DNA of 64,000 bases from Heterodera schachtii. Taxonomy: Eukaryota; Nematoda; Chromadorea; Rhabditida; Heteroderidae. The position numbers were made by a program, and so were the translations under genes. Position 1 is the first letter of the stretch; each line of letters begins with the position of its first letter. The notes beneath the pieces are model-generated. The model was not told the origin of the DNA. It worked only from the letters and a program-made list of their open reading frames with translations, and did not search any database. Below are positions 1-9,936 of the stretch, one piece after another. Location: positions 1,398,492 through 1,462,491 of the forward strand of contig SIJG01000012.1 in NCBI GenBank assembly GCA_023374025.1, written 5' to 3'.

Positions 1-117
1 AAGATAAATAGACTTTTTTGTTTTTTAAACTTAAGACATATATTTCAAATGGAATACTTTGTGACAGCAGCACTGACTGTAAAGTTTGCTCGGATACGGT
101 AATAAAAGGGATCAGGC

Positions 118-1095
118 CCGTACCCAGAGGGGGAGGGGGGGGGGGGGGGCACGTGTAGCCCGGGAACCGGCCACTTTGGCGCCCGCCATTTTGGCGCCAA
201 ACGCTATAACATTTTATTTCTCTTTCAAATTAAATAATCTTATTTAAAGCGCCTGATAGTCCCTAATAGCCTGTTCAAAAAATTTAGTTGAGAAACAAAA
301 AAGTTATGGCCAAAAAAGCTCAAAAAACTGACATTTTCTGGCCATTTTGGCGCCGACGACATATCTTTTGTCAAACCGAATGTATTTTTTTAATCTTTTG
401 CAGGCTAATAAAGAAACATAGACTTAATGAATGTTTTCAAGATTATTTTATTGTTGGATAAGAAAAAATGATAACTAGGGCTGGGAATTATATGGATATA
501 AAACCGAAAAATATGGCCATAAAATATGGACCAAAAATCGCGAAATATGGACATATAATGGCAAAAAATATGAACATGAACTTTCCCGAATTGAGGGTAG
601 AATTTTGAAAATTTCATCAAAAAACGCAAAGTAAAACTTTCAAAAATGTTTCGTCTTTTTGCTTATTTTTGATATAAATTACCCAATTTTAAAGAAAATT
701 TAAATTTAATTAAGATTTTCGAAAAAATTTTGCTAAAAAATGTCTTTTTCGGTAATTTTTTCTGTCTTTAGGGGTCAAAAAGGCGAATTTACCTGATGGG
801 GGCCGTTCTAATAGGGGTTTTTTTGAAAAATGCCAAAATATGGACATAATGCCAAAATATGGAAATATGGACATAAATCTCGAAATATGGAAAAATATGT
901 AAAACATGGAAATAGAAACCCGTCTTAAAGGCTTCAAACAAGCTACAAACATTTTTTTCGTGATTTTGAGACCTCAAAATATGGATTTCCATATAATTCC
1001 CAGCCATAGTTATAACACTTTAGACTCCTCACGCCAAAATGTCGCGCGCCAAAGTGACCCCTACCCTGTAGCCCCTCCTCCGTAAACGCTTAAGG
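118..1095. repeat. Probable outer inverted-repeat element with a nested MITE
   Basis: A G-rich left edge runs into CACTTTGGCGC and ATTTTGGCGCC motifs. The right edge (about 1030-1085) carries the same motifs inverted (GCGCGCCAAAGTGACCCC, then CCCCTCCTCC). The two arms suggest one inverted-repeat transposon interrupted by the element at 476-1008. The poly-G run near 131-149 makes the exact left end unreliable, and I found no clean target duplication for the outer element. Confidence 0.4.
476..1008. mobile_element. MITE, 'GGGAATTATATGGA' family
   Basis: The terminal inverted repeats start TAGGGCTGGGAATTATATGG on the left, and the right end reads as TATGGCTGGGAATTATATGG on the opposite strand. 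The flanks ATGATAAC and GTTATAAC match at 6 of 8 positions, consistent with an aged 8-bp duplication. The interior is rich in AATATGG/CCATATT words. The same interior words and similar ends occur in the element at 47629-48320. No coding capacity is visible. Confidence 0.75.
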
Positions 1096-1113
1096 GAAAA
1101 ATAGGCAATTTTC

Positions 1114-1473
1114 GGCTCTATTCCAGTTAACGCATCCAATCAGTGACCATCCTCATTTTTTTAGATCATAAATTTTTTCGAACAGTCTTGGTATCAATCG
1201 AAAGCTTAAAGATTAGGGAATTTGTAAATACAAGAAAAGAATAAATTTACTTGCATTACGAAAAAATTTCAATGAGGAAATCCGAATTTCATTATTTTCG
1301 CGTATAAGCAAGAATAATTTTTTGTCTGTTACCTTATACCAGAATTTTGGAATAGAAAAACTTCAGACTTTCGAATGATACCAAGAATGTTTGGATTGAT
1401 CAAGTAAGAAAAATTTTATGACCGAAACAAATGAAGATAGTCACTGATTGGACTCGTAAACTGGAATAGAGCC
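1114..1473. mobile_element. MITE, 'GGCTCTATTCCAGTT' family
   Basis: Long terminal inverted repeats begin GGCTCTATTCCAGTTAACG and end with the inverted copy ACTGGAATAGAGCC. They are flanked by CAATTTTC and CAACTTTC (7 of 8 bases), an 8-bp target duplication. About 360 bp, non-coding. Confidence 0.8.
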
Positions 1474-1787
1474 CAACTTTCTTTAAAATTTATTCAATCT
1501 TTAAAATTTTATTTTGTGTCTTAGCCGCTTTCTTCAACAACTTCAACAAGCATTATTGAAACTAAAGACCCTGGAAGATTAGGCGAGAGCGAAATTTGTG
1601 TGGATAATATTTCTTGGGATCGGCCGTTATGTCTTTTACCGTTTTCCAGCAGGAGAACTGCTTGCTGGAATGAAATCGTGCCAGAAATACGAAGGAAAAG
1701 TTTATAAGTTTATAAAATATTTTATTGTTGCATTTATTTATGTATATATTTTATTTCTAATTTACAAATATTTAGATTTATTAAAAG

Positions 1788-2094
1788 TTGGAAGAATGGT
1801 AAGCCTGGGTTCACGGAGAAAGTATTTGATTCAACGATAAAACATACGAACTTGTGGATGAAAGCTTCTAAATGTGTTTGGCGGGAAGGAGCGCCGAAAT
1901 CAGAGTGTTGCGATGCCGACTACGTTCTTCTAACACCAACAGAAAAATACGATGATCGGGCGTTGACTCGATTTGTGTACACTACGTCTTATGGAGATCC
2001 AAATTTTTGGGTAATTAAAAATTTAGTGTTTATTTCAATCAATCAACCATTCATTTAGTTCGTACGCCCTCTTCCAGAAATGACTTCCAAACCA
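1788..2094 (+). CDS. Cysteine-rich exons of an unresolved gene (cluster J, part 1)
   Basis: Exon 1788-2010 follows TTAAAAG and stops before GTAATT. Read from 1789 it encodes 74 residues without a stop. Exon 2059-2094 follows ATTTAG, ends before GTATGT and adds 12 residues in phase (FVRPLPEMTSKP). The first exon holds KCVWREG followed by ECCDADY. A related pattern, FCVWSEG followed by SCCEKNY, recurs at 3449-3760, so the two are probably paralogous exons of a secreted cysteine-rich protein. I found no start codon or signal peptide that splices in cleanly. Upstream, 1580-1697 contains an open segment with further Trp and Cys residues that may be another exon. Family not recognised. Confidence 0.4.
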
Positions 2095-2280
2095 GTATGT
2101 TCTAGTTTTTAAATTATAGGGATACGGTCGGTTTTTACGTTTCTACCTAGAAAAATTTCAGAAAAACACACCATTAAGAATAGGCGCCTAAAATTTTAAA
2201 GAAATAAACCCCTAAGAACGAAAAATTTTCACAAATATATACATATCTCCAAAATTTATTTATTTATTTTCTTGGTAAAA

Positions 2281-2727
2281 ATTTTTGTTTTAAAGAATTA
2301 TTTAAAAAGATTATTTATCTCAATACTGATATGCAGGGAACGGATTTTTAGGTGCTAAAAATCGTGAAATAAGTACCTAAATAGTTGCTAAAAACTGCCA
2401 AAATAGTTGCTAAAAACTCAAAAAAGGACAAAATAGTTGCTAAAAAGTTGCCAAAAATGGAAAAATATGTCAATAAATGTGTGAATTATCCAAAAAAATT
2501 TTTTTTTTTATCTATTTCGGTTGAATAATTGTAAAATAAACATATTTTAAGATTTTCAGGCGTAAAATTTTTTATTGTCAGCCAAATCATGGCCAGGATT
2601 TTTGCTTTTTGAAAAGTCGATTACTGGGGGTATATTTTTGAGTTTTTTTTTTGAAAAGTCGATTCTTAGGGGTGAATTTTTGTTTTAAAGAATAATTAAA
2701 AGATTAATTATCTCAATACTGATATGG
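2281..2727. repeat. Degenerate element bounded by a ~50-bp direct repeat
   Basis: Nearly the same sequence, running from TTTTGTTTTAAAGAAT through ATCTCAATACTGATATG, stands at about 2285-2335 and again at about 2678-2727. The interior is full of GCTAAAAACTGCCAAAATAG-like words, as in the hAT-related MITEs elsewhere in the window. The long direct repeat is not a normal 8-bp duplication. It may reflect a local duplication that caught an insertion. Confidence 0.45.
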
Positions 2728-3333
2728 CTTAGTGGATTACCTGTGGAAAACTCCTGTTATGGTAAGTAAATGTCATTTAAAATATATATTTTTTTAAAGT
2801 TGGAAGAGCGGTTGTACAGGAAGTTTACCTGGCATAAACGAAATACGGTAAGATTCTAAAATATTTTTAAGTATCTCATTCTTACAGAAAGACTTAATTG
2901 ATGAATTTGACAAGAAAAAGGAAACGGAATGCAAAAACAAAGAAGTGTATTGCTTTTGCGAGCCGCTGCATTATGATCAGATTATCAATGGAATATGTTG
3001 TGACAACAACGCGCGTTGTGACTGTTGCAAGACGGTAAGTTAGAGTCAAAAAAAAATTTATTTTATTTTTTTGTCTGTAATTATAATAAATTAGGAATAT
3101 AGGATCAAAATCAAAACAAAATTTTGTTTAATGATTAAGCGGACAAAAATTTCATTAAGCAATTTAATTCATAAAATAAATATTTTTTAATTTTTAATGC
3201 TTTTTGGGTTTTTTATTGCGACTCAAATTTTGTAAATCGTACATTTATATGATATATTAATAATTTAAAAACGAAAACTCAATAAAAAGCTTTGATCTCT
3301 TTTTAGGATCCGACAATTAAAAAAAGGCCAAAG
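2728..3333 (+). CDS. Cysteine-rich exons of cluster J, part 2
   Basis: The exon at 2888-3034 (TTACAG before, GTAAGT after) is open for 49 residues, starting KDLIDEFDKKKETEC and ending CCDNNARCDCCKT, with eight cysteines. It continues in phase into a nine-residue exon at 3307-3333 (DPTIKKRPK) between TTTTTAG and GTATAA. Two small plausible exons precede it, near 2719-2759 and 2803-2850; the second contains a WKSGCTG motif resembling WKNGKPG at 1789. The phases of those two do not join the 2888 exon in the WKSGCTG frame, so either a base has been lost or my boundaries are wrong. No known domain recognised. Confidence 0.4.
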
Positions 3334-3448
3334 GTATAAAACCCATGTACCGTATTTCTTTAAAACCCATGTACTGTTTCTTGAAATTGACCCCTGTGGA
3401 CTGTTTTTTTCAACCTCTCAAAAAAGGGGGTGGGCTTGATGATTTTAG

Positions 3449-3760
3449 GGCGAGATTATAGGAAATACGGTATTTGTCGTCACTCTAATGGTAGTTCAAT
3501 TGTGGGAAAGCTGGTGGTCGTTCCGAGGCTTAATTGCAAAATGGACTTTGGAGACGAAAAATCATACACCTACAAATCACATTTGAACAACGTCGTGTTT
3601 TGCGTTTGGTCAGAAGGATGGGAAGGGTCAAGTTGTTGCGAAAAAAATTACCAACTTGTGACCATGGACGAAAGATACTTCGAGAAAAAAATTCCCGTTG
3701 GTTTCATGAAAAATTACTATTCACGTCTAAAGTTTATGGATTTATGGATAATTGGAGGGT
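3449..3760 (+). CDS. Cysteine-rich exon of cluster J, part 3
   Basis: An open frame preceded by GATTTTAG reads GICRHSNGSS, then FCVWSEG, then SSCCEKNYQ. It is paralogous to the 1788-2010 exon. The cysteine-frame phase does not match the preceding 3307-3333 exon, which in phase 0 reads a hydrophobic stretch (VFVVTLMVVQLW) and then stops. This may be a separate gene unit or a decayed copy. Coding assignment is tentative. Confidence 0.35.
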
Positions 3761-3814
3761 ATTCTTATTTTAATCTTATATAAAATTGGATGGTTTTCTT
3801 GGATGGGTTTAAAA

Positions 3815-4016
3815 TAGAGTTGCACGGGACCGGGAATTTTGACAAAAAAAACCGGGACCGGGAATTTTCGGGTTGAAAAACCGGGACTTTTTGGCTGGGA
3901 AAACCGGGAAAAAACCCGGGAATTTCCCGGTCCCGGTCAAAATTTGTCAAAACCGGGACTGGGTACTCAGTTGTACCAGTTTTTTTCAGTACCAGTCCCG
4001 GTCCCGTGCAACTCTA
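3815..4016. mobile_element. MITE, 'GGGACCGGGA' family
   Basis: Starts TAGAGTTGCACGGGACCGGG and ends with the inverted copy. It is flanked by perfect 8-bp duplications GTTTAAAA at 3807-3814 and 4017-4024. The 202-bp interior consists of alternating CCGGGA/TCCCGG words and can fold almost end to end. Relatives: 35953-36138 and 14370-14548. Confidence 0.88.
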
Positions 4017-4165
4017 GTTTAAAACAGGTTTTGTGTTTGGATAAAAACAAATATCTTTCGAATTTGGCATATTGTCTTATTAATTAATCAACTCTCTTTT
4101 TAATTGTATTATTTATAAAAATTATTTTTAGATTGGCAAACAACCATATTCGGTATGTGAATATT

Positions 4166-4640
4166 AATTATTTGGATGCAATTTTTAGGTTCTAAAAACT
4201 GCCAAAATAGTTAGGCTTTAGCCTCTAAAAAACATTAAAAATAAGCACTAAAAAAATGGAAAATAGGCAGTAAAAAACCTCATTTTTGGGGCATAAAATG
4301 ACAAAAAAAAAATAAAATTAGGCCAAATCAATTGAAATAAATCATTTTTAAAATCACAAAATTCTTGTCAATAAATAAATAATTTATTTTGAAGATGAAT
4401 TTTTGGGAAATTTTTCATCTTCTTAGGGGTATACTTTGCAAATTTTCGGGTGGCTTCTTAGGGATATATTTTCCTGAAATTTTTTGGTCAATTCTTAGGG
4501 GTGTATTTTTCATTTTTATTCCATTTTTGTTAACAAATTATGGGCAAAATGCATAATAGACAAAAATATAGTTTTTTAAATTTTAAGGTTTTAGGCTCTA
4601 AAAATAAAAACCTAAAAAAAATGAATTAATAACAAATTAT
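4166..4640. repeat. Degenerate hAT-MITE-like repeat
   Basis: Contains CAATTTTTAGGT, AAAACTGCCAAAATAG and repeated TTCTTAGGGGTGTATTTT words typical of the hAT-derived MITEs in this window. Ends and target duplication cannot be defined. A sequence inverted relative to its left end (ACCTAAAAATTGCATCCC) stands at about 5945-5962, probably another relic of the same family. Confidence 0.4.
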
Positions 4641-4924
4641 ATTTACTGGTTGCAGTTTCAGATAAGGCAAATATTCAATATTTTCGAAAAAGTAAAATTA
4701 TCAAAATTCTGGTCACAAAAATAAACACAAAATATTGTGTAGATTTTTGCAGCTTTTCCAATTTTCTTTGTGATTTTAAAAAAAATTTTCCTAATCTTTC
4801 TATAAAATTTTTTATATGATTTTAATGGTGAAATTTCTAAATATCTGCAATGAAAATCAGCAGATGAAGAATATTTAAAAAATACATAAATTTCCATCCT
4901 AACAGAGATTATTTTTTATAGATT

Positions 4925-5235
4925 TAATAATCTTGGTATTATTCGATAGCACTAAGTGTCCTCTATTAGCCTGCAAACTTTTCAAAAATTTCGTTAAGGT
5001 TCAAAAAAGTTATGGCCAGAACAATTCAAAACCCCCAGATTTTCCAACCTTTTGGCCATAAATTTGTTCAAAATTGACGAAATTTTTTGGAATTTTGCAG
5101 ACTAATAGAGCATTCTGAAGAATAACTCTCGAATGATACTAAGATTTTGTTGAATTTGGTTGACAAAGAAAATAGTTATAGTCCAAAAACATGTTGGGGC
5201 CCAAACGTGCCGGGGCCCAACTGGGGTAAATTTTC
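4925..5235. repeat. Partial copy of the 29609-29979 element family
   Basis: Shares with 29700-29979 the ordered words CTCTATTAGCCTGCAAA, AAAAAAGTTATGGCCAGAA, TTTGGCCATAAATTTGTTC and GACAAAGAAAAAAGTTATAG (with small differences). It ends in GGGGCCCAAACGTGCCGGGG where the other copy has GGCGCCGAAACGAG. Left end truncated. Confidence 0.55.
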
Positions 5236-5334
5236 CAAAATTAAATTTAAATTGGTTTGCTAGGTATCTATCTCTAAGTGGATAATTAATTATGTAAATT
5301 AATTATCCAATTACTAATGGTTCCCTCTCTAAAG

Positions 5335-5493
5335 GCGATTGAAGGAATAGTTCGTCATCACCCGTTTTGCCGCAATAACAGGCCATGGATTCACCCGTTG
5401 GTGTGTTCGATGGAATGGTATTATGTAAGATTTTAGATATTATTTTTATGACTTATATAATTACCCTTTTTTCAGGTGCTAAACCCATATTAA
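5335..5493 (+). CDS. Terminal exons of a cluster J gene
   Basis: Exon 5335-5424 (after CTAAAG, before GTAAGA) is open in phase 0 for 30 residues and includes HHPFCRNNRPW and VCSMEWYY. A second exon, 5476-5493, follows TTTTTTCAG and encodes VLNPY and a TAA stop. An AATAAA signal at 5510-5515 fits a 3' end here. The link to the cysteine-rich exons upstream is inferred from strand and order only. Family not recognised. Confidence 0.4.
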
Positions 5494-5515
5494 TTGGACC
5501 CAAAATTGGAATAAA

Positions 5516-6621
5516 TGTATTAATTATTAAATAATCCTTTAGTAAATTTTTTTAAATATGTAAACCATTTCAGGCGAAAGTTTCGTTTACCAAGAATTTA
5601 AAACAGATACCGAATAATTCTTTAATTAACATGAATTGTCGGGGCTGCTTTTTTAGGCAAATTCCGAAAAAGCTAACCTTTCATTTTAAGAAAACACACT
5701 TGCATTGTCCTTAATGAAACAAAAACGTTTTATCAGCAAATTTTTAAATCTATTTTCGAAGGAATAATCCTGTCCAAAACTTTTGTGATATATTTCAGGC
5801 GGTCTCAGGACTCGAAATTCATAGATTTCAAAAGAAGGCACATTTGAAGCACAATTTTTGTCTATTTGGGGCTTTTGCGTACCTACCCTATGAATATTTT
5901 GTGCTTTTTTCCATAGTTAGCTGCCTTTTTTGTGATTTTTTGCACCTAAAAATTGCATCCCTTCAAATTTAACCATTCATTACAATCATACAAATTGTGA
6001 CTGTTGATAAAAATGTTGTAATGATAAATAATAACTTTGTTTGAGTGAAAATGAATAATAAACAAGCGGGTCTCGAAAAATACGTAAAAACAAAATTTTA
6101 TGACATTCACTAATGACAATGTCAATGTTAATGACAAAGGATTTGTTGCGTAATTAAAAATTATTTAAAAAGTGGCAAATAATTATTTTAGCATATTTAA
6201 TTTAAAAGAAGTGTCATTCGGTTGAAAATTAATTTCGAAAATATGATGAGGAAGTTTCATTGGATTAAATTGAGCTGGGAAGAATTTTTATTTTATTGAC
6301 ATAATTGACTCAACAAAGGAGCAATTTATTGCATGTTGTTAACAATTAATTATGGAATACCAATTAAAATCTCTAATTATCTGAGTTTTATTGAAAATTT
6401 GAAAATTAAAAAAAAAAAGGCAAAATTTATTTATGATAAATGAAGCACAAAATAATAATAAAAAGCAGCTAAATGTAAGCGGTTAAAAGCAAATAATTAT
6501 TAAAAGTTTTGAATCCAAACTCGGACACTTTCTCATAATCCCTTCAACTTCATCACATCACCACTTAGACATCGAAGCGCAATTGCAAAACATAAAATAA
6601 TTAGAAAAATAAGAATATTAA
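5516..6621. other. Intergenic, mostly unassigned
   Basis: AT-rich. About 5800-5962 holds GGCACA/TTTTTGTG words and a final CACCTAAAAATTGCATCCC typical of a decayed hAT-MITE end. About 6240-6600 is the 3' flank of gene I and is nearly repeated at about 9650-9980 next to gene H (shared words include AATTATGGAATACCAATTAA and GACATCGAAGCGCAATTGC). No gene seen. Confidence 0.5.
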
Positions 6622-8677
6622 TTAAATATTGAAATTAATTACCATCATTAGGAGAATGGCCAAAAACATAACTAAATTGCCGACGCGGTGACTCGGCACA
6701 GCCAAAGAAGGGTCTTCTATTTTTATTTGATTGTAATAATATTTTATTTAATATTTTTTTTGAAAGTTTTGCTTTCTTTTGAATGGGTTGTCAGGACACC
6801 AATTTTCCTAAAATGACCTGCTGATCTAGTGTTCGGAAGAAGATCGGTGGTCGACGAAGTTTCAGGATGAATGGTCGTGGGAGATGGAGGCGTCGTAACT
6901 TAATGATAAACAAAACAAAAAAAAATGTAATGAATCGAACCCAAAAAAGGTATCACTGATAATAAATTCAATTATTTTAAAGCACTAATTTATATTTTAT
7001 ATTAGAAATAATTTTAATGAAAAGTTCAATTAAAAATATTTTAAATTTCCGTTCAATTTCAATGTTTTGTTTTAATTTAATTTATAAACCTATTTAATGC
7101 AGTAATCAAATATTTTAAAAATTATAAAAATATTATGTTTTTTAATAAAATATTGAATTTATTATCATCGGTTCGACCTAGAGCCAAATAAAATTAATAA
7201 ATGTTAAAAAAAACACTAGCGTCGGCACCAAATTCAGTTTCAAAGATGCATGAGCATTTAAAGCCTTGAAGACCGTCCATTTCAAAAAAGTTCGCTTTCT
7301 GGCCAGCAGCAGACGATTTCAAAACTAATATTTAATTTTTCGGTCAAAAATTTTAAAATTATTATTATTATTATTTTTTAAATTTTCCTAAACCGGCCTG
7401 CCCGTTACCGCATTTTTTCCCAATCTCCTCAAAATTGGAATTGAAAGTGGAAGCGCATCCCCATTCTTTGTGCGTTTGATGTCCTATAAGAAAGGAAAAA
7501 TGAGGAATTTAAAAAATTGTTTGGTTTAATTAGAATTAATACGTCTTCCATATTTAATTAAATATAATAACAACAATTATTATTATTATTATTTAACAAA
7601 TTTGGTAGCTGAAAACTTTCACTACTGTAATAATTATATGCGTAATTAAGTTGATTTAAGCAATGCTATGTTTTATTACTTTCAAAATATTTATTACATT
7701 AAAATATTATTTAAAATTTAAATATTTTTATAATAATTGATTTTGTAGGGGTTCGCTAAATTGCGTACCAGGTGTTTTCGACAGTGATTGATTTCGACAG
7801 TGATTGGTTTCGACAGTAGTTGATTTCGACAGTACTTTTTAATTGATGTTCTACATGATTTATTGTACACATGAATTACTATTAACATACAATTTGCATA
7901 TACAAAATTTATAATTGAAGTAATTTAAAAAAATAAGACTTGTATGAGATTTTTTGCCAAAAATTCATCGCTTTCACTTTTTTTATACAAATATCTCCTG
8001 CTGGAATGTAGTCAAAAATACAACAAATTTCTTGGATAAGATTCTCGAATCGTGTGGGAAAATCTGCTAACTAATGCCGGGTTTGAGTGCCAAAATTCAA
8101 ATCTGAAGGCTCTTAAGCAAGAATTCGAAATCTTGAACCCCTCGGCAATGTATAAGAGTCATGTTCTTATAATTTTAATTGTCAAAATTTAACGAGACTT
8201 ATGCCCTATAGAAAAAATTTTTAAAAATAAGCTTTACTGTCGAAATCAATCACTGTCGAAACCAACACTGTCGAAAACTAACAGCACCGCTAAATTGAGC
8301 ATAAAATTTCTGGGAAACTTTATTTATTTATTGTCTCAGGAAAGACTCAATTAAAACATACCATCCGAGCAGTTCAGCATATAACACTCATGCTTAACAA
8401 GTTTTTCATCATTCAGCGCCGAACATGGTTGCTGTCCCAAATCGGTTTCCGTGTTTGCCGTCTCGGATTTGTAGCCATGTGGACAGGTCAATCCGTCAAC
8501 CTAAATTTTTCTCTAATAGTGAAAAATTTAAAAGGGTTAGGTAAATTTCTATTTTTGAAATTTAATTAGTAAGACTAATAAAGAATTTCTATAAATTACA
8601 ACCTCATAAAATTGCAGAAAGTATAAGCACAAAAAAATTACACTGTACAAGTAAGATGATGGGAATTGTTCAAACAT
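6622..8677 (-). CDS. Gene I: secreted single-domain Ly6/three-finger-like protein
   Basis: Six exons on the minus strand with matching phases: 8603-8677, 8362-8500, 7409-7483, 7229-7324 (or to 7217), 6818-6898, 6622-6716. The product is about 186 residues. Exon 1 encodes a hydrophobic signal-like start (MFEQFPSSYLYSVIFLCLYF). Exons 2-4 carry one cysteine domain: LTCPHGY, a CYMLNCS motif, EWGCAS, and FKCSC near its end. Exon 5 is a Thr/Pro/Ser linker. Exon 6 encodes VGNLVMFLAILLMMV and then TAA, which suits a GPI signal or single membrane anchor. Cysteine order and gene structure match gene H domain 1. The fold is inferred from the C..C..C-x4-C..GC..C..C-x-C pattern. The N-terminus is the weakest part, because the start lies in a different position from that of gene H. 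Confidence 0.7.
7763..8288. mobile_element. Foldback MITE with tandem 'TTCGACAGT' arms, in an intron of gene I
   Basis: The left arm has four tandem TTCGACAGT-GATTGA-like units. The right arm has three inverted units (CACTGTCGAAA). The flanks are perfect 8-bp duplications, GCTAAATT at 7755-7762 and 8289-8296. 526 bp, non-coding, lying wholly in the intron between exons 2 and 3 of gene I. Confidence 0.85.
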
Positions 8678-9936
8678 TTTTTGAAAGATATACAAAAAAA
8701 ATAAAAAAAGAATTTGAATGATGGAAATTTTTAAATTCCAATAATATAATAAATAAATAAAATGAAAAATTGATTTTGACTGAATAAAAATCTGTTTTTG
8801 TTCCAGTAAAACATGAATCATTCATTCATTAATCACATTGAAGCAATTGCAAAAACCGCAAGAGGAAAACGAAAATTAAAAAAGGACGAAGATGAAAGTA
8901 ATTTTTTGTAAATTAATTTTTAATTGGTTAATTTTAATATTTTTAAATAATGGAAAAAACGAAAGAAAAACGAACAAAAGTACTAACAAAAAAAAAAGAT
9001 GGATGAAAGAAAACGAGAAAAAAAGAGTAAAAAACAATTTTTTTTAATCCAACTAACAAAATTTTTTTCGTATGCTACCCTTGGTAAAGGACATAAGAAC
9101 GGTTTTTTTCAAAATTTGTTCCTACCTCATAAATTTGCACAAAGCCCAAACACATTTATGGAGAAAAATATATTTACTGACCACAAAATTTGTAAATATA
9201 AAATTTTGTGATTCACTGATTAGCCAAATCAGCAAAAACCGACGATATGCTAGCAAGCCAAAAAACAAAAACGGACGATCGCACTATTCAGCTGAAAACT
9301 GGATTTTAATAAAGTCACGTTTACTGGGTAAAATATGATTATGTATATAAATTGAAAATTGTAAAAATGTGAAAAAACCTCGAAATATAGTATAAAGTTC
9401 CAAAAATGAACATAATTTTCCGATGATGATAAATTTTCTCAAAACTTACTCAATTTGGTTAATTAAAAAACCCTTTTTTGCTAAATATTGTATTAAAAGT
9501 ATTTTTTGCAGAAAAAATTTAACAATTCGAAAAAGCGAAATCCAATTTTCGGCGTATTTTACAACATATCTTTAGTTTTTGGCCAATTTTTAAGAAAATT
9601 AAAGCTTTGTGACCGGCGGCGCAGATTGGCGCCTAGAAGGAAATTTTGAAAATTAATGAAATCTTATTAACCATAATTTGACCCAACGAAAAAGCAATTT
9701 TTGATGTTTTTCTGCACAATTAATTATGGAATACCAATTAAATCTCTAATTATCTGAGTTTTCTTTTGAAAATATAAAAATTATAAAAAATACAAAATTT
9801 ATTTATGATAAATGAAGCACAAAATAATAATACAAAAAGCAGCTAAACTAAATGTATACGAATAAATGTAAAAATTATTAAATGCTTTAAATCCAAATTT
9901 TGGGCACTTTCTCATAATCTCCTCAACTTCATCACA
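8678..9936. other. Intergenic between genes I and H
   Basis: AT-rich upstream region of gene I, then plain sequence to about 9640. It contains AT-rich random reading frames only. A GGCGGCGCAGATTGGCGCC segment near 9615 is a relic of the dispersed GC-core repeat family. From about 9650 it matches the 3' flank of gene I. No gene seen. Confidence 0.5.

Noticed and set aside
131..149. Long poly-G and poly-C runs (also 34247, 37470, 39183, 48850, 49130)
   Set aside because: Several lie at MITE edges or arms and may be real, but run length is prone to sequencing error, so no meaning was drawn from it.
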